DNA of 64,000 nucleotides from Corynebacterium tuberculostearicum (GCF_016894265.1 NZ_CP069791.1:2170001-2234000), one strand, 5' to 3'; counted from the stretch's first letter, positions 35,101 through 42,971 are shown. The notes: generated by a model not told the origin, from the sequence alone. Numbers and translations are program-made.

Positions 35101-36979
35101 CCAACACCTGGTCGCGATTGATGTCCTCAATGCGCCAACTGGTCGCGCCCAGGGTGAAAACATCGCCCACCCGGGACTCGTAGACCATCTCTTCATCCAG
35201 CTCGCCTACCCGGCGCGGGGCGCCCCCGGAGCCCTCACCGGCGCCGGTATAGAGGAATACGCCAAACATGCCCCTATCCGGAATCGTGCCGCCACTGGTC
35301 ACGGCCACGCGCTGGGCACCAGGCCGCGCAGTCATCACTCCCGTCACGCGGTCATAGACCACGCGGGGCTTGAGCTCGGCAAAATCCGTGGACGGGTACA
35401 CGCCGCTGACCAAGTCCAGCACGGAGTCATAGACTTCGCGCGCCAGATCGCGGTAAGGCCAGGCCCGGCGGACCATCTCGTACCACTCATCGGCATCGAG
35501 CCCATCGTCCCCGGCCGCGGCCACCGCCGCCACCGTCTGCTGCGCCAGCACATCCAGCGGGTTGCGCGGGGTATGCATCTCCTCAATGAGGCCTGCGCGC
35601 ATGCGCGCTACCGTCAGCGTGGACTGCACCAGATCCGCCCGGTGTTTGGGATAAAAGGAGCCATGCGATACCGCGCCCACAAAGTGCCCGGCGCGGCCCA
35701 CTCGCTGCAGGCCGGAGGCCACGGAGGGCGGAGATTCCACCTGCACCACCAGCTCCACGGCTCCCATATCGATGCCCAGCTCCAGCGAGCTCGTGGCCAC
35801 CACGGCCTTGAGCGTGCCCTCCTTCAGCATCGTTTCTGTCATCGCGCGCTCGTCCTTGGACACCGAGCCGTGGTGGGCGCGGGCGATGACGGCCGGGGCC
35901 TTGCCGGCGACGTCGACCTGCTTCATCAGCTGGGCCGGGTCGCGGCGGGTCTCCGGCGAGAGCGATTCCGGATCGTGTTCGGCCGCATAGAGCTCATTGA
36001 GCCGGCTGGTCAGCCGCTCGGCGGTGCGGCGGGAATTGACAAATACCAACGTGGAGCGGTGCGCCATGATCTCCGCATAGAGGTCATCCTCTATATACGG
36101 CCAGATGGACTTGGCCGTGGGCAGCGCGGACTCATCCACGGAAGGAGAGCTGATGCCAATCGCATCATCCACCGTCATCTCCCCAATGGTGGAGCCCTGC
36201 TCCGGCGTGGGGAGATCGGACATATCCTCCACGGGCACGTGCACGTCCAGCTGCCACTTCTTTTCCGCGGCTGGGGCCACGATCTCTACCGGCCGGTTGC
36301 CACCCAAGAAATTCGATACCGCAGACAGCGGCCGCACGGTGGCGGAAAGACCGATGCGCTGGAAGTCCCCCGCCACCTGCTGCAGGCGCTCCAAGGTCAG
36401 CGCTAGGTGCACGCCACGCTTGGTGCCGGCCAAGGCGTGGATCTCATCGATAATGACGGTATCCACCGTCTTCAAAATCCCCGCCGCCTTGGAGGTCAGC
36501 ATCAGATAGGCCGACTCCGGGGTGGTGATCAAGATATCCGGCGGCTTGCGCACCTGCCGCGCACGCTCAGCAGACGGCGTATCGCCCGAGCGCACGCCTA
36601 CCGATATATCCGGCACGTCCAGCCCTAGGTTCTCCGCGGTGCGCGCAATACCGGTCAGCGGGGCGCGCAGGTTATTTTCCACGTCCACGCCCAGCGCCTT
36701 GAGCGGCGAGATATACAGCACCTTCACCCCGGCGGCGGATCCAGCAGTCCCTGAGCCCACCGGCAGCGCCAGCTGGCCTTCGCGCTCGACCAAATTATTC
36801 AGCGCCCACAAGAACGCGGCGAGCGTCTTACCGGAGCCGGTAGGGGCGACTACGAGGGCGTGCTCGCCGCGGGAAATCTTCTCCCAGGCCTGCGCCTGCA
36901 CGGCAGTGGGGGCGGCAAATACATCCCGAAACCACTGCGCTACTTGGGGCCGGAAGCGGTCGAGGATGTTTTCTGGCAT
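32180..36979 (-). CDS. lhr: Large ATP-dependent helicase Lhr
   Basis: A 1599-residue SF2 3'-5' helicase acting on DNA and RNA:DNA hybrids. The motor has Q-like 'RPQVAQWFRDVFAAPTAVQAQAW', Walker A 'VVAPTGSGKTLAAF', 'YISPLKALGVD', DEIH ('VIIDEIHALAGTKRG'), 'LSATVRPL' and 'LVQVESPPSVASGLQRVGRAGH' (VI). A winged helix and Lhr core follow ('VPDEKTLVLERFRDELGDWRVVLHTPFG' type motif), then a long C-terminal domain. Residues past about 1290 are Arg/Gly/Ala rich and end 'FRPRGGYRR'. The start ATG 36979 is preferred over a GTG six bases upstream. It is the first gene of lhr-nei2-yccF. Confidence 0.95.
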   Translation of the reverse strand: MPENILDRFRPQVAQWFRDVFAAPTAVQAQAWEKISRGEHALVVAPTGSGKTLAAFLWALNNLVEREGQLALPVGSGTAGSAAGVKVLYISPLKALGVDVENNLRAPLTGIARTAENLGLDVPDISVGVRSGDTPSAERARQVRKPPDILITTPESAYLMLTSKAAGILKTVDTVIIDEIHALAGTKRGVHLALTLERLQQVAGDFQRIGLSATVRPLSAVSNFLGGNRPVEIVAPAAEKKWQLDVHVPVEDMSDLPTPEQGSTIGEMTVDDAIGISSPSVDESALPTAKSIWPYIEDDLYAEIMAHRSTLVFVNSRRTAERLTSRLNELYAAEHDPESLSPETRRDPAQLMKQVDVAGKAPAVIARAHHGSVSKDERAMTETMLKEGTLKAVVATSSLELGIDMGAVELVVQVESPPSVASGLQRVGRAGHFVGAVSHGSFYPKHRADLVQSTLTVARMRAGLIEEMHTPRNPLDVLAQQTVAAVAAAGDDGLDADEWYEMVRRAWPYRDLAREVYDSVLDLVSGVYPSTDFAELKPRVVYDRVTGVMTARPGAQRVAVTSGGTIPDRGMFGVFLYTGAGEGSGGAPRRVGELDEEMVYESRVGDVFTLGATSWRIEDINRDQVLVTPAPGHTGRLPFWNGDGAGRPYELGKALGEYRREVFSSPEVIADADDNARSNIVAYLQEQNEATGVIPDEKTLVLERFRDELGDWRVVLHTPFGRPVNSAWALAVGARVGERTGMDPQAVAGDDGIVLRLPEAESEPDGSIFDFDADEIADIVAEQVGNSALFASRFRECAARALLLPRRNPGKRAPLWQQRQRAEQLLDVARKYPSFPIILETVRECVQDVYDVPALTEVMRELGHRRIRIAEVTTEQPSPFASSLLFNYTGAFMYEGDSPLAEKRAAALALDPALLAKLLGTVELRELLDPEIIAEVHAQLQRTDPSRRARTTEGVADLLRVLGPIPVDELSEHTDVPLSSLDQLGTRIMRVRIGGREHLAQAQDAPLLRDALGIPIPPGIPAQVATISDALPQLVSRWARTRGPFVLRDLTAAFGISVSAAHTVLGALDGVVEGRYRQGVEEQEYCAAAVLKTIRSRSLAAARAATEPVSGATFARFLPEWHSIAPAGKRPVLRGADGVFSVIEQLAGVRLPASAWESLILPARVGDYSPTMLDELTSNGEVLIVGAGKAGAADPWIMLLPSDYAAQLAPETDAEGVSMVQRSILDVLGRGGGFLFADIAAEAPGTTEETREALWGLVEMGLVSPDSFAPIRTRLSSGGSRSGRTAHRSKRRPTRSRLRMGRTSFAQAQNAAGAGTPPDVMGRWSLAVPAATDATSRSVAHGEAWLDRYGVLTRGSVVAEDVLGGFALAYKVLSGFEESGKAMRGYVIDGLGAAQFSTPAIIDRLRGLADSPDVTGWPSGTTEPETFVLAACDPANPYGAALPWPQRDDADGKATGGPTRSAGALVVLIDGLPIAHLTRGGKTLTTFIESLPDGIDPAEVYPRLVSALTDMVARGALSPLVVEKCNGSPIHKTDAAAHLRDAGAGITPKGVRISARAAAPRTPRAGRRATEAIEELSFDDPPPAPRNNGGFRPRGGYRR

Positions 36980-37001
36980 GCCCACACTCTAGTCCGCGTT
37001 G

Positions 37002-37007
37002 TAATGT
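37002..37007 (+). promoter_or_regulatory. Probable -10 box of cysQ (leaderless)
   Basis: TAATGT followed by seven bases and the ATG at 37015. The spacing puts transcription start on the A of the start codon, and no ribosome site is present. Confidence 0.5.
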
Positions 37008-37014
37008 GGGCACC

Positions 37015-37773
37015 ATGACCGTCGAGATTTCTGATTCCCGCCTGACCAATTCCCTCGCCCAGGGCTGCGGTGAGATCCTTAAAGGCGTGCGCAACGGGGG
37101 CCTGCTGCGGGGCCTTTCGCTTGGCGACGCCGGCGATGAGGCCGCCCAAGAATGGATCGCCCGCGTCCTCGAGCAGCACCGTCCCCAGGACGGCATGCTC
37201 TCTGAGGAAGCCGCCGATGACCTTGCCCGCTTGAAGAAGGACCGCGTATGGATCGTGGACCCGCTCGACGGCACCAAGGAATTCGCCACCGGCCGCCAGG
37301 ACTGGGCAGTGCACATTGCCCTCGTAGAAAATGGCACTCCCATCCACGCGGCGGTGGGCCTGCCGGACAAGGGCGTAACCTTCAAATCCTCGGACGTACG
37401 CGCGGTCACCGGCCCGCTGTCCAAGAAGTTCGTGATCTCCCGCAACCGCCCGCCCAAGGTAGCTAGCTACATTGCGGAAAAGATGGGCTATGAAACCGTA
37501 GGCGTCGGCTCCGCGGGTGCTAAGGCCATGCACGTGCTGCTCGGTGATTTTGACGGTTATATCCACGCCGGCGGCCAGTACGAGTGGGATCAGGCCGCCC
37601 CGGTGGGCGTCGCCCGAGCCTCCGGCCTGCACTGCTGCCGCCTCGATGGCTCCGAAATCCGCTTCAATAATGAGGACACCTTCATCCCGGATATCCTCAT
37701 CTGCCGCCCCGAGCTCAAGGATGAAATCTTGGAGCATGCCCAGGCCTTTGCCGAGGAGCACGGCGGATTTTAA
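37015..37773 (+). CDS. cysQ: 3'(2'),5'-bisphosphate nucleotidase / inositol monophosphatase-like protein
   Basis: A 252-residue Mg-dependent phosphatase of the CysQ/IMPase fold. Metal-binding motifs: 'LSEEAADD' (Glu), 'VWIVDPLDGTKEFATGR' and 'YEWDQAAPVGVARASG'. In actinobacteria such enzymes remove 3'-phosphate from PAP/PAPS to keep sulfur assimilation running. Start ATG 37015 follows a -10-like box directly. It converges with the TetR gene, overlapping it by four bases. Confidence 0.87.
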   Translation: MTVEISDSRLTNSLAQGCGEILKGVRNGGLLRGLSLGDAGDEAAQEWIARVLEQHRPQDGMLSEEAADDLARLKKDRVWIVDPLDGTKEFATGRQDWAVHIALVENGTPIHAAVGLPDKGVTFKSSDVRAVTGPLSKKFVISRNRPPKVASYIAEKMGYETVGVGSAGAKAMHVLLGDFDGYIHAGGQYEWDQAAPVGVARASGLHCCRLDGSEIRFNNEDTFIPDILICRPELKDEILEHAQAFAEEHGGF

Positions 37774-38438
37774 AGACCTAAATCGGTAGCCAGGCGCGAT
37801 ACTGCCCTTGTGTGAAACTCGTCGTAATCGCTAAGGGTATCCCGGCCGAGATAGCCAAAGACCTCGGCGTTGATCAGCCCAATAATCCTCGTCCAAGCCT
37901 CCAGCGCCATTTCCATCGCATCCTCGGTGAGCTCTGCGCCGATGTCCTGCGCGGCGGCTGCCAGATCCGCAGCAAACTGTGGCGAACGACGCCTCAGCGG
38001 CGCACTGGAGGCTCCTTCCAGCAGAGCAGCTATCCGGCGGCTCACTTTCGTCCCAGCTACAACAGTCTCTGCAGCCGGGGCTCGGTAGCCCACGATCGGC
38101 GTGCCATAAATCAGGCCCCAACGTTGCGGAAAATCCAGGGCCCACCGCCGCATAGCGGTCACCACTTCCACGAATCTCTCGCGTGGTTGGGCTCGTGCGT
38201 CGTCACGCTGCGCCACGGCATTATCGAGCCCATCAAAGGCATCGACGATAAGCAACGTAATCAGTTGCGCCCTATCGGGGACGTAGCGATAAATACCGGA
38301 AGAGACTATCCCTAGCTCGCGGGCTATGGCCCTCAGGTTCAGCGCCTCCACGCCACCGTTTGCGAGCTGCTTCCGCCCCAATTCGATGATGCGGGTCATC
38401 GTCTCTTCGCGGGCGCGCTCTCGTGGGGTTTGTGCCAT
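37770..38438 (-). CDS. TetR/AcrR family regulator
   Basis: A 222-residue one-domain regulator. The N-terminal helix-turn-helix is 'ERAREETMTRIIELGRKQLANGGVEALNLRAIARELGIVSSGIYRYVPDRAQLI'. The C-terminal ligand domain is helical. The start ATG 38436-38438 begins 'MAQTPRERA'; a longer frame upstream lacks homology. A TATAGT box ends six bases before the ATG, so the mRNA may be leaderless. It is divergent from the epimerase gene, and a palindrome lies in the shared promoter region. The regulated gene is likely the epimerase; the ligand is unknown. Confidence 0.83.
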   Translation of the reverse strand: MAQTPRERAREETMTRIIELGRKQLANGGVEALNLRAIARELGIVSSGIYRYVPDRAQLITLLIVDAFDGLDNAVAQRDDARAQPRERFVEVVTAMRRWALDFPQRWGLIYGTPIVGYRAPAAETVVAGTKVSRRIAALLEGASSAPLRRRSPQFAADLAAAAQDIGAELTEDAMEMALEAWTRIIGLINAEVFGYLGRDTLSDYDEFHTRAVSRLATDLGL

Positions 38439-38444
38439 GAATAA

Positions 38445-38477
38445 ACTATAGCAACTCACAAATGAGAGCACTGCTCT
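38445..38477 (-). promoter_or_regulatory. TetR-gene promoter and palindromic operator
   Basis: A -10 box TATAGT (plus coordinates 38445-38450) is followed upstream by the palindrome AGAGCA-C-TGCTCT at 38465-38477, which would overlap the -35 region. Overlap of operator and promoter suits autorepression by the TetR protein. Confidence 0.5.
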
Positions 38478-38545
38478 TGTCTTCGTAGGAGGCTTCCTAT
38501 ACCTTGAGAGAGCATCAGTCACTAAATTGAACAGGAATCTTGGAA

Positions 38546-39439
38546 ATGAAATATCTCATCACCGGAGCGGGCCCCGTCGGCCGCGTAGTTGCCCGTGAAC
38601 TCGCCTCCCGGGGCCATGAATGCCTCATCATGAGCCGACACGCCACCACGATTAACCTCGGGCCCCGCGTCCAGCACATCACCGGCGATGCAACCAGTAA
38701 AGAGTCCTACCCTGCCAATATCGACGGCATCGCGCACTGCATTCACGCCGCCTATAACGCCGAGCAATGGCGAAAGCTGCTCATCCCCGCCGAAGAAACC
38801 GCGCTTCACATCGCTGCGGAACGCACCATCCCCATCGTGTTCCCCGAATCCACCTATGGCTTTGATCCAAACCGCGAAGAAGTCTCGCCGACTACTCCCT
38901 TGACCGACTCCCGGCATGGAAAGCCCGGCGTGCGCGCGCAGCTCATCGACGCACGTCTCGCCTCTCGCGCCCACACCGTATCCGTCATCGCGGCCGATTT
39001 ATTTGGTCCCGACTCCGGGCCAGGTTGCGTCTACCACCAGCTGATCATCGGGAAGCACTTCCCCTTAGCCCTAATCAACCCACATGCGAAGCACTCGGTG
39101 ACCTACCTGCCAGATTTCGGCCGCGCTCTTGCCGATGCCCTCCTCGACCCCACCAGCGCTCCTATCGTCGCAACACCGTGCGCTCCGGCGCTTACGCAGG
39201 CGGAATTCGCCGACCGCGCGGGGTGCCACCGCACCCCGATAACGATCCGCCCCTGGATGCTCAAGCTCGGTGGACTCTTAAGCACCGATCTGCGTGGGCT
39301 GGTTGAGATGACCTACTTATGGGAGCGCCCCTCCATCCTCACTGGCGCCACTGCACGGTGGAAAGCTACCCCCATAGAACAAGCGCTACGCGAAACAGCC
39401 TCCTGCGATAATGCCACTGCCAGCGCTAAGAGGAAATAA
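38546..39439 (+). CDS. NAD(P)-dependent epimerase/dehydratase-like protein
   Basis: A 297-residue short-chain dehydrogenase of the atypical/extended NmrA-like group. The Rossmann motif 'KYLITGAGPVGRVVARELASRGH' opens the protein. 'IAHCIHAAYNAEQW' and 'PIVFPESTYGFDP' follow. The classical YxxxK pair is not obvious, so it may bind cofactor without normal dehydratase chemistry. ATG 38546 has an AGGAA site about ten bases upstream. It is probably controlled by the divergent TetR regulator and appears to be an accessory insertion between cysQ and thyA. Confidence 0.75.
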   Translation: MKYLITGAGPVGRVVARELASRGHECLIMSRHATTINLGPRVQHITGDATSKESYPANIDGIAHCIHAAYNAEQWRKLLIPAEETALHIAAERTIPIVFPESTYGFDPNREEVSPTTPLTDSRHGKPGVRAQLIDARLASRAHTVSVIAADLFGPDSGPGCVYHQLIIGKHFPLALINPHAKHSVTYLPDFGRALADALLDPTSAPIVATPCAPALTQAEFADRAGCHRTPITIRPWMLKLGGLLSTDLRGLVEMTYLWERPSILTGATARWKATPIEQALRETASCDNATASAKRK

Positions 39440-39473
39440 ACGCTCCAACTACTCCAATGTTTTTCTAACGCTC

Positions 39474-39479
39474 TATACT
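39474..39479 (+). promoter_or_regulatory. Probable -10 box of thyA operon
   Basis: TATACT in an AT-rich stretch, followed directly by GGAGCACC as ribosome site and the ATG at 39488. The leader would be very short. Confidence 0.45.
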
Positions 39480-39487
39480 GGAGCACC

Positions 39488-40315
39488 ATGAGTGATACGT
39501 CCACCGTTTCTAGCGCCGCTATTGCCACTCCGTACGAGGATCTGCTGCGTCGCGTTCTCGACAAAGGCACGCCCAAAGGCGATCGCACCGGGACAGGCAC
39601 ACGCTCCATTTTTGGTGCGCAGCTGCGCTATAACCTGGCCGAGTCTTTCCCGCTACTGACCACCAAGAAGGTCTATTTCCACGCGGTATTGGGCGAGCTT
39701 TTGTGGTTCCTCAAAGGCGAGTCCAATATCAAGTTCCTGCAGGATAACAAGGTCCGCATCTGGAATGAGTGGGCGGATGACAATGGCGAGCTAGGGCCGG
39801 TCTACGGCGTGCAGTGGCGCTCCTGGCCCACCCCGGATGGCCAGCACATTGACCAGATCCAGCAGGCGCTCGATACTCTGAAGAATAATCCGGACTCGCG
39901 CCGCAACTTGGTCTCCGCATGGAACGTCGCGGAGCTGGACAAGATGGCGCTGATGCCCTGCCACTTGCTCTTCCAGCTCTACGTGGCCGATGGCACCTTG
40001 TCCATGCAGGTCTACCAGCGCTCGGCCGATATGTTCCTAGGTGTTCCCTTCAATATCGCCTCTTACGCGGCGCTGACCCACATGTTTGCCCAGCAGGCCG
40101 GCCTCAAGGTGGGCGAGCTCATCTGGACCGGCGGCGATTGCCATATTTATAACGACCACGTGGAGCAGGTCAAAGAGCAGCTTTCCCGCGAACCCCGCCC
40201 GTACCCGCAGCTCAACCTGCACAAGGCGGAAGACATGTTCTCTTATGACTTCGCCGATTTTGAGATTGAGGGCTACGACCCCCACCCCACCATCAAGGCG
40301 CAGGTGTCCGTCTAA
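39488..40315 (+). CDS. thyA: Thymidylate synthase
   Basis: A 275-residue enzyme that methylates dUMP to dTMP using methylene-THF. Motifs: '[19 protein letters not shown]', '[14 protein letters not shown]', '[16 protein letters not shown]' with the catalytic Cys, '[23 protein letters not shown]' and '[12 protein letters not shown]'. It heads thyA-folA-mrx1; the folA ATG overlaps its stop by one base, so the dihydrofolate it makes is recycled by a co-translated enzyme. Confidence 0.97.
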   Translation: MSDTSTVSSAAIATPYEDLLRRVLDKGTPKGDRTGTGTRSIFGAQLRYNLAESFPLLTTKKVYFHAVLGELLWFLKGESNIKFLQDNKVRIWNEWADDNGELGPVYGVQWRSWPTPDGQHIDQIQQALDTLKNNPDSRRNLVSAWNVAELDKMALMPCHLLFQLYVADGTLSMQVYQRSADMFLGVPFNIASYAALTHMFAQQAGLKVGELIWTGGDCHIYNDHVEQVKEQLSREPRPYPQLNLHKAEDMFSYDFADFEIEGYDPHPTIKAQVSV

Positions 40316-40845
40316 TGTTGGGCGCAATCTGGGCACAGTCCCTCGATGGAATCATTGGCGATGGCGAACAAATGCCCTGGCACGTTCCGGAGGATCTCAA
40401 GCACTTTAAGGACGTGACCATGGGCGCGCCGGTCATCATGGGCCGGAAAACCTGGGAGTCCCTCAACCCTAAGTTCCGCCCCCTTCCCGGCCGGGAGAAT
40501 TACGTGCTCTCCTCCCGCACCCCCGGCCAGTGGTCCGCCGGCGCCCAGGTGCTCACCGAAATGCCCTCGCTTTCCGACGCCTGGGTTCTCGGCGGCGGCC
40601 AAATCTACACCGCCACCTTGGACCAGGTGGACCGCATTGAGGTCACGCTCATGGGCGTTAATATCGGTAGCACCTACGGCGAAAAGTCCATCTACGCCCC
40701 CGAAATCCCCGAGGAATTCGGCCTCGCCCACAGCACCGATTGGCTAACCTCCGCCAAGGGCCACCTGGCCCTGCCGGACCAAGAGGCCAGCGATCTCCCC
40801 ATCAAGTACCGCTTTTTAACCTACGACCGAAAGGATGCAGCCTAA
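40315..40845 (+). CDS. folA: Dihydrofolate reductase
   Basis: A 176-residue NADPH-dependent reductase, target of trimethoprim. 'GAIWAQSLDGIIGDGEQMPWHVPEDLKHF' holds the catalytic acidic position and substrate loop; 'MGAPVIMGRKTWESL' and 'AWVLGGGQIYTATL' follow. The length is slightly above the usual 160. Translationally coupled to thyA and to the next gene, both through TAATG overlaps. Confidence 0.96.
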   Translation: MLGAIWAQSLDGIIGDGEQMPWHVPEDLKHFKDVTMGAPVIMGRKTWESLNPKFRPLPGRENYVLSSRTPGQWSAGAQVLTEMPSLSDAWVLGGGQIYTATLDQVDRIEVTLMGVNIGSTYGEKSIYAPEIPEEFGLAHSTDWLTSAKGHLALPDQEASDLPIKYRFLTYDRKDAA

Positions 40846-41126
40846 TGACTGTACAAACCCCCGAACCCACCGCTGACGTCACCATCTTCTACGCCGACTG
40901 GTGCCCCTTCTGCGCCAAGCTCATCAAGAACCTGGACCGCACCGAAACCCCGTACGCGCTTGTCGACGTCGAGGGTGACAACACCGACGACATCAACGCC
41001 TGGATCGAATCCGTTAACGACGGCAACCGCATCATCCCCACCGTCCTCTACTCGGACGGCACCCACGAAACCAACCCACCAGCCTCCTCCGTGCGCAATA
41101 AGCAGAAGGAATTGGCCGAAAGCTAA
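40845..41126 (+). CDS. mrx1: Glutaredoxin-like mycoredoxin
   Basis: A 93-residue thioredoxin-fold protein with the redox motif CPFC in 'YADWCPFCAKLIKNLDR', plus 'IPTVLYSDG' as the cis-Pro segment. In mycothiol-using actinobacteria such proteins reduce mixed disulfides with mycothiol (mycoredoxin-1). It overlaps the folA stop by one base. The start is set by this coupling; a longer frame upstream is not coding. Confidence 0.88.
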   Translation: MTVQTPEPTADVTIFYADWCPFCAKLIKNLDRTETPYALVDVEGDNTDDINAWIESVNDGNRIIPTVLYSDGTHETNPPASSVRNKQKELAES

Positions 41127-41166
41127 CCCACACCCCAGCCATTTCGGGGCACTCCTGCCCCACTGC

Positions 41167-41172
41167 TATGAT
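41167..41172 (+). promoter_or_regulatory. Probable -10 box of tRNA-Arg
   Basis: TATGAT, 24 bases before the tRNA 5' end. A GGGGCA...TGCCCC hairpin at 41146-41161 lies just upstream and may end the mrx1 transcript. Confidence 0.5.
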
Positions 41173-41196
41173 TAGCCAAGTTGCACACGCAACCCC

Positions 41197-41272
41197 GCCC
41201 CAGTAGCTCAGGGGATAGAGCACGGCTCTCCTAAAGCCGGTGTCGGTGGTTCGAATCCACTCTGGGGCACCA
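41197..41272 (+). tRNA. tRNA-Arg (CCU anticodon)
   Basis: A full cloverleaf of 76 nt: acceptor GCCCCAG/CTGGGGC, D arm GCTC/GAGC, anticodon stem CGGCT/AGCCG with loop CTCCTAA (anticodon CCT), T arm GGTGG-TTCGAAT-CCACT, and an encoded 3' CCA. It reads AGG codons. Confidence 0.97.
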
Positions 41273-41318
41273 TGTGAAGTCTCGAGACATCGTTCCGGTC
41301 GGTGTCTTGAGATTTTTC
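41273..41318. repeat. Palindromic repeat, copy 1, directly after tRNA-Arg
   Basis: It begins on the base after the tRNA CCA. AAGTCTCGAGAC pairs with GTCTTGAGATTT (two G-U wobbles) around a 15-base loop, followed by TTTTTCG. It differs from copy 2 at five of about 45 positions. It could act as the tRNA terminator. Confidence 0.75.
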
Positions 41319-41558
41319 GTTTTTAGTTGCCCCGACTGGGGTTGAGTTCGCTGTCGTTCTTGTTGTAGTAGATCTTTTCTTCGGTGAGTGTGTAGGCGGC
41401 GCTTTGTGCCCCGGTGGCGGTTATTTTGACGTCTACGCGGTTGTCGATGCAGACCATGGAGATTGGTTCGCCGCCCCATCGGCGTGAGGTTCTAGCGCAG
41501 TTCTAGGCTGCGGTCGACAGTGCTGGGGTCGAGTGTTCGAGGATTCGTGCGAGGGCGT

Positions 41559-41604
41559 TGTGAAGTCTCGAGACGTCGTTCCGCTTGGTGTCTCGAGACT
41601 TTTG
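41559..41604. repeat. Palindromic repeat, copy 2
   Basis: AAGTCTCGAGAC and GTCTCGAGACTT form a perfect 12-bp stem around a 15-base loop, followed by TTTGC. It lies exactly 286 bp after copy 1, in the same orientation. Confidence 0.75.
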
Positions 41605-41648
41605 CTCTTCGAATGGTGGGAGTGGCAAGAATTTCGTAATCTAGGCCC

Positions 41649-42242
41649 ATGAAACTTCTTCTCGCTTCATTCCTGCACCCGGACATCGGCGACTACATTT
41701 CGGGGCGAGTGCTATATATCGATGATGCCGCTTCAGAGATGCGCAAGGCACCATTTGCACAGGCAGAGCTGAAGGCAATTGGAGAGGCAGCAGAGACCTT
41801 AGTCCCTCTCACCCTATCGCAATCAAACCCAAGCGATATTCAAAATGAAATTGCATCAGCCAACTGCATTTATGTCGCGAGCGGCGACGTGTTCCGCCTA
41901 CTTGACGTACTGAAGAAAACGGGTGCCGACCGTGCACTGACTGAGGCAGTAAAGCAGGGCAAATTTTACGCTGGAAGTTCTGCAGGAGCAGTTGTTGCCG
42001 GCCCATCAATTGAGCCGGCATCAATCATGGACGATTCCAAAACGGCACCGCAGCTCACCGAATATACAGGGCTAAACTTCACTCCTCATGTCATTGTTCC
42101 TCATGCACAAGGAACCACTGGGCCTTATTCAATAGAGGTCATCAGTAAGACTGTCGAGACCTACGGCCGAGAATGGAACTTGCTACTTTTGAGAGATGGG
42201 CAAGCCCTCTTTATAGATGATGAAAAATCCATTCTCATCTAA
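41649..42242 (+). CDS. Peptidase E-like serine peptidase (S51 family)
   Basis: A 197-residue protein. It resembles the S51 (peptidase E/cyanophycinase) fold: 'IYVASGDVFRLLDVLKK' and the nucleophile elbow 'FYAGSSAGAVVAG' with the putative catalytic Ser. The usual acidic and His partners may lie in 'HVIVPHAQGTTGPYS'. Shorter than E. coli PepE (229). Its GC content is lower than that of neighbouring core genes, suggesting transfer. The ATG at 41649 has a weak ribosome site. Confidence 0.72.
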   Translation: MKLLLASFLHPDIGDYISGRVLYIDDAASEMRKAPFAQAELKAIGEAAETLVPLTLSQSNPSDIQNEIASANCIYVASGDVFRLLDVLKKTGADRALTEAVKQGKFYAGSSAGAVVAGPSIEPASIMDDSKTAPQLTEYTGLNFTPHVIVPHAQGTTGPYSIEVISKTVETYGREWNLLLLRDGQALFIDDEKSILI

Positions 42243-42426
42243 TCTGCGATGACAAACACGCCAAGCCGACCAGGAAAGTCCATTTACGCCTCAACTACCA
42301 GCACTTTCCTTGTGGCCGAGCAGTTCCCTTAACAATACTATTTAGGGACCATGGGGTCATTTGTTTCGGTGAGCTCCCATCTCGCAGAGCCGACGTTGTG
42401 GCGCTTTGAGACAGTCTCACTCATTG

Positions 42427-42870
42427 TTATTCACCTGCTGCCTGGGACTTAGCTTCTTGGGACTCACCAATGGCATTACCAAGCGCTGCGATGAATGCGA
42501 TTAGGCCTACCGTGATGAGGATGTGTCCCAGACCAGCGATGCCAGAGACCATTGCAGAGGACTCCTCCCCCAGTACGGTCAGGCATCCGTGCCAGATCAT
42601 GACTCCAACAGTGACGACCACGCCGACGTTGTAGAGCCAGAAGAACGCATTGAACTGACCGCGGTTGCGCGACAGACCAAAGACTTTCTCCAATACCAAG
42701 AAGATAAGGCTCATCATGAAACCGAGCGCTAGCAAGTGAGTATGCGCCACGCTCAACTGGGTGAACTCGCCCTCGGGGAAATCATTGGCACGCGTGAATT
42801 CGCGGTAGAACACGCCAGCGCCCAAGCCCAATACAAGGTAGAAAATAGATGCCCAATACAAAGCTTTCAT
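42427..42870 (-). CDS. DUF2871 membrane protein
   Basis: A 147-residue protein with four hydrophobic helices ('LYWASIFYLVLGLGAGVFYREF', 'HLLALGFMMSLIFLVLEKVFGL', 'NAFFWLYNVGVVVTVGVMIWHG', 'GLGHILITVGLIAFIAALGNAI'). 'TQLSVAHTHLLALGF' contains the His pair typical of the DUF2871 family. The start ATG 42870 follows AAGGAG by seven bases; ATG 42876 is too close. The function is unknown. A tandem TGGTTGA-type inverted repeat is about 100 bp upstream. Confidence 0.82.
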   Translation of the reverse strand: MKALYWASIFYLVLGLGAGVFYREFTRANDFPEGEFTQLSVAHTHLLALGFMMSLIFLVLEKVFGLSRNRGQFNAFFWLYNVGVVVTVGVMIWHGCLTVLGEESSAMVSGIAGLGHILITVGLIAFIAALGNAIGESQEAKSQAAGE

Positions 42871-42971
42871 GGTCATTCTCCTTCCCAACCGCTGTCACGA
42901 CCGGAGTAGCGATGAATAAAATACTCTAAGGACTTATCCTTCTACATTCGTCATCGTTTTGAATCACAGGG

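Larger units (their letters stand above)
41273..41648. other. Non-coding patch between tRNA-Arg and the peptidase E gene
   Basis: 376 bp flanked by the two palindromic repeats. On the minus strand one frame stays open from the right repeat to a TAG at about 41515 and on to a TAA at 41326, with residues such as 'NALARILEHSTPALSTAA' before the stop and 'VDVKITATGAQSAAYTL' after it. This may be a decayed coding remnant; I do not recognise it. An 82-residue frame that reads back through the tRNA is an artefact. Confidence 0.45.

Noticed and set aside
34352..36406. A 684-residue open frame on the plus strand opposite lhr
   Set aside because: It is the antisense shadow of lhr in GC-rich DNA; it has a His/Arg/Gly-biased composition, no ribosome site and no domain.
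41231..41479. Minus-strand 82-residue frame ending in a CPRVDSNHRHRL tail
   Set aside because: This tail arises from reading a tRNA gene backwards and is a common annotation artefact.
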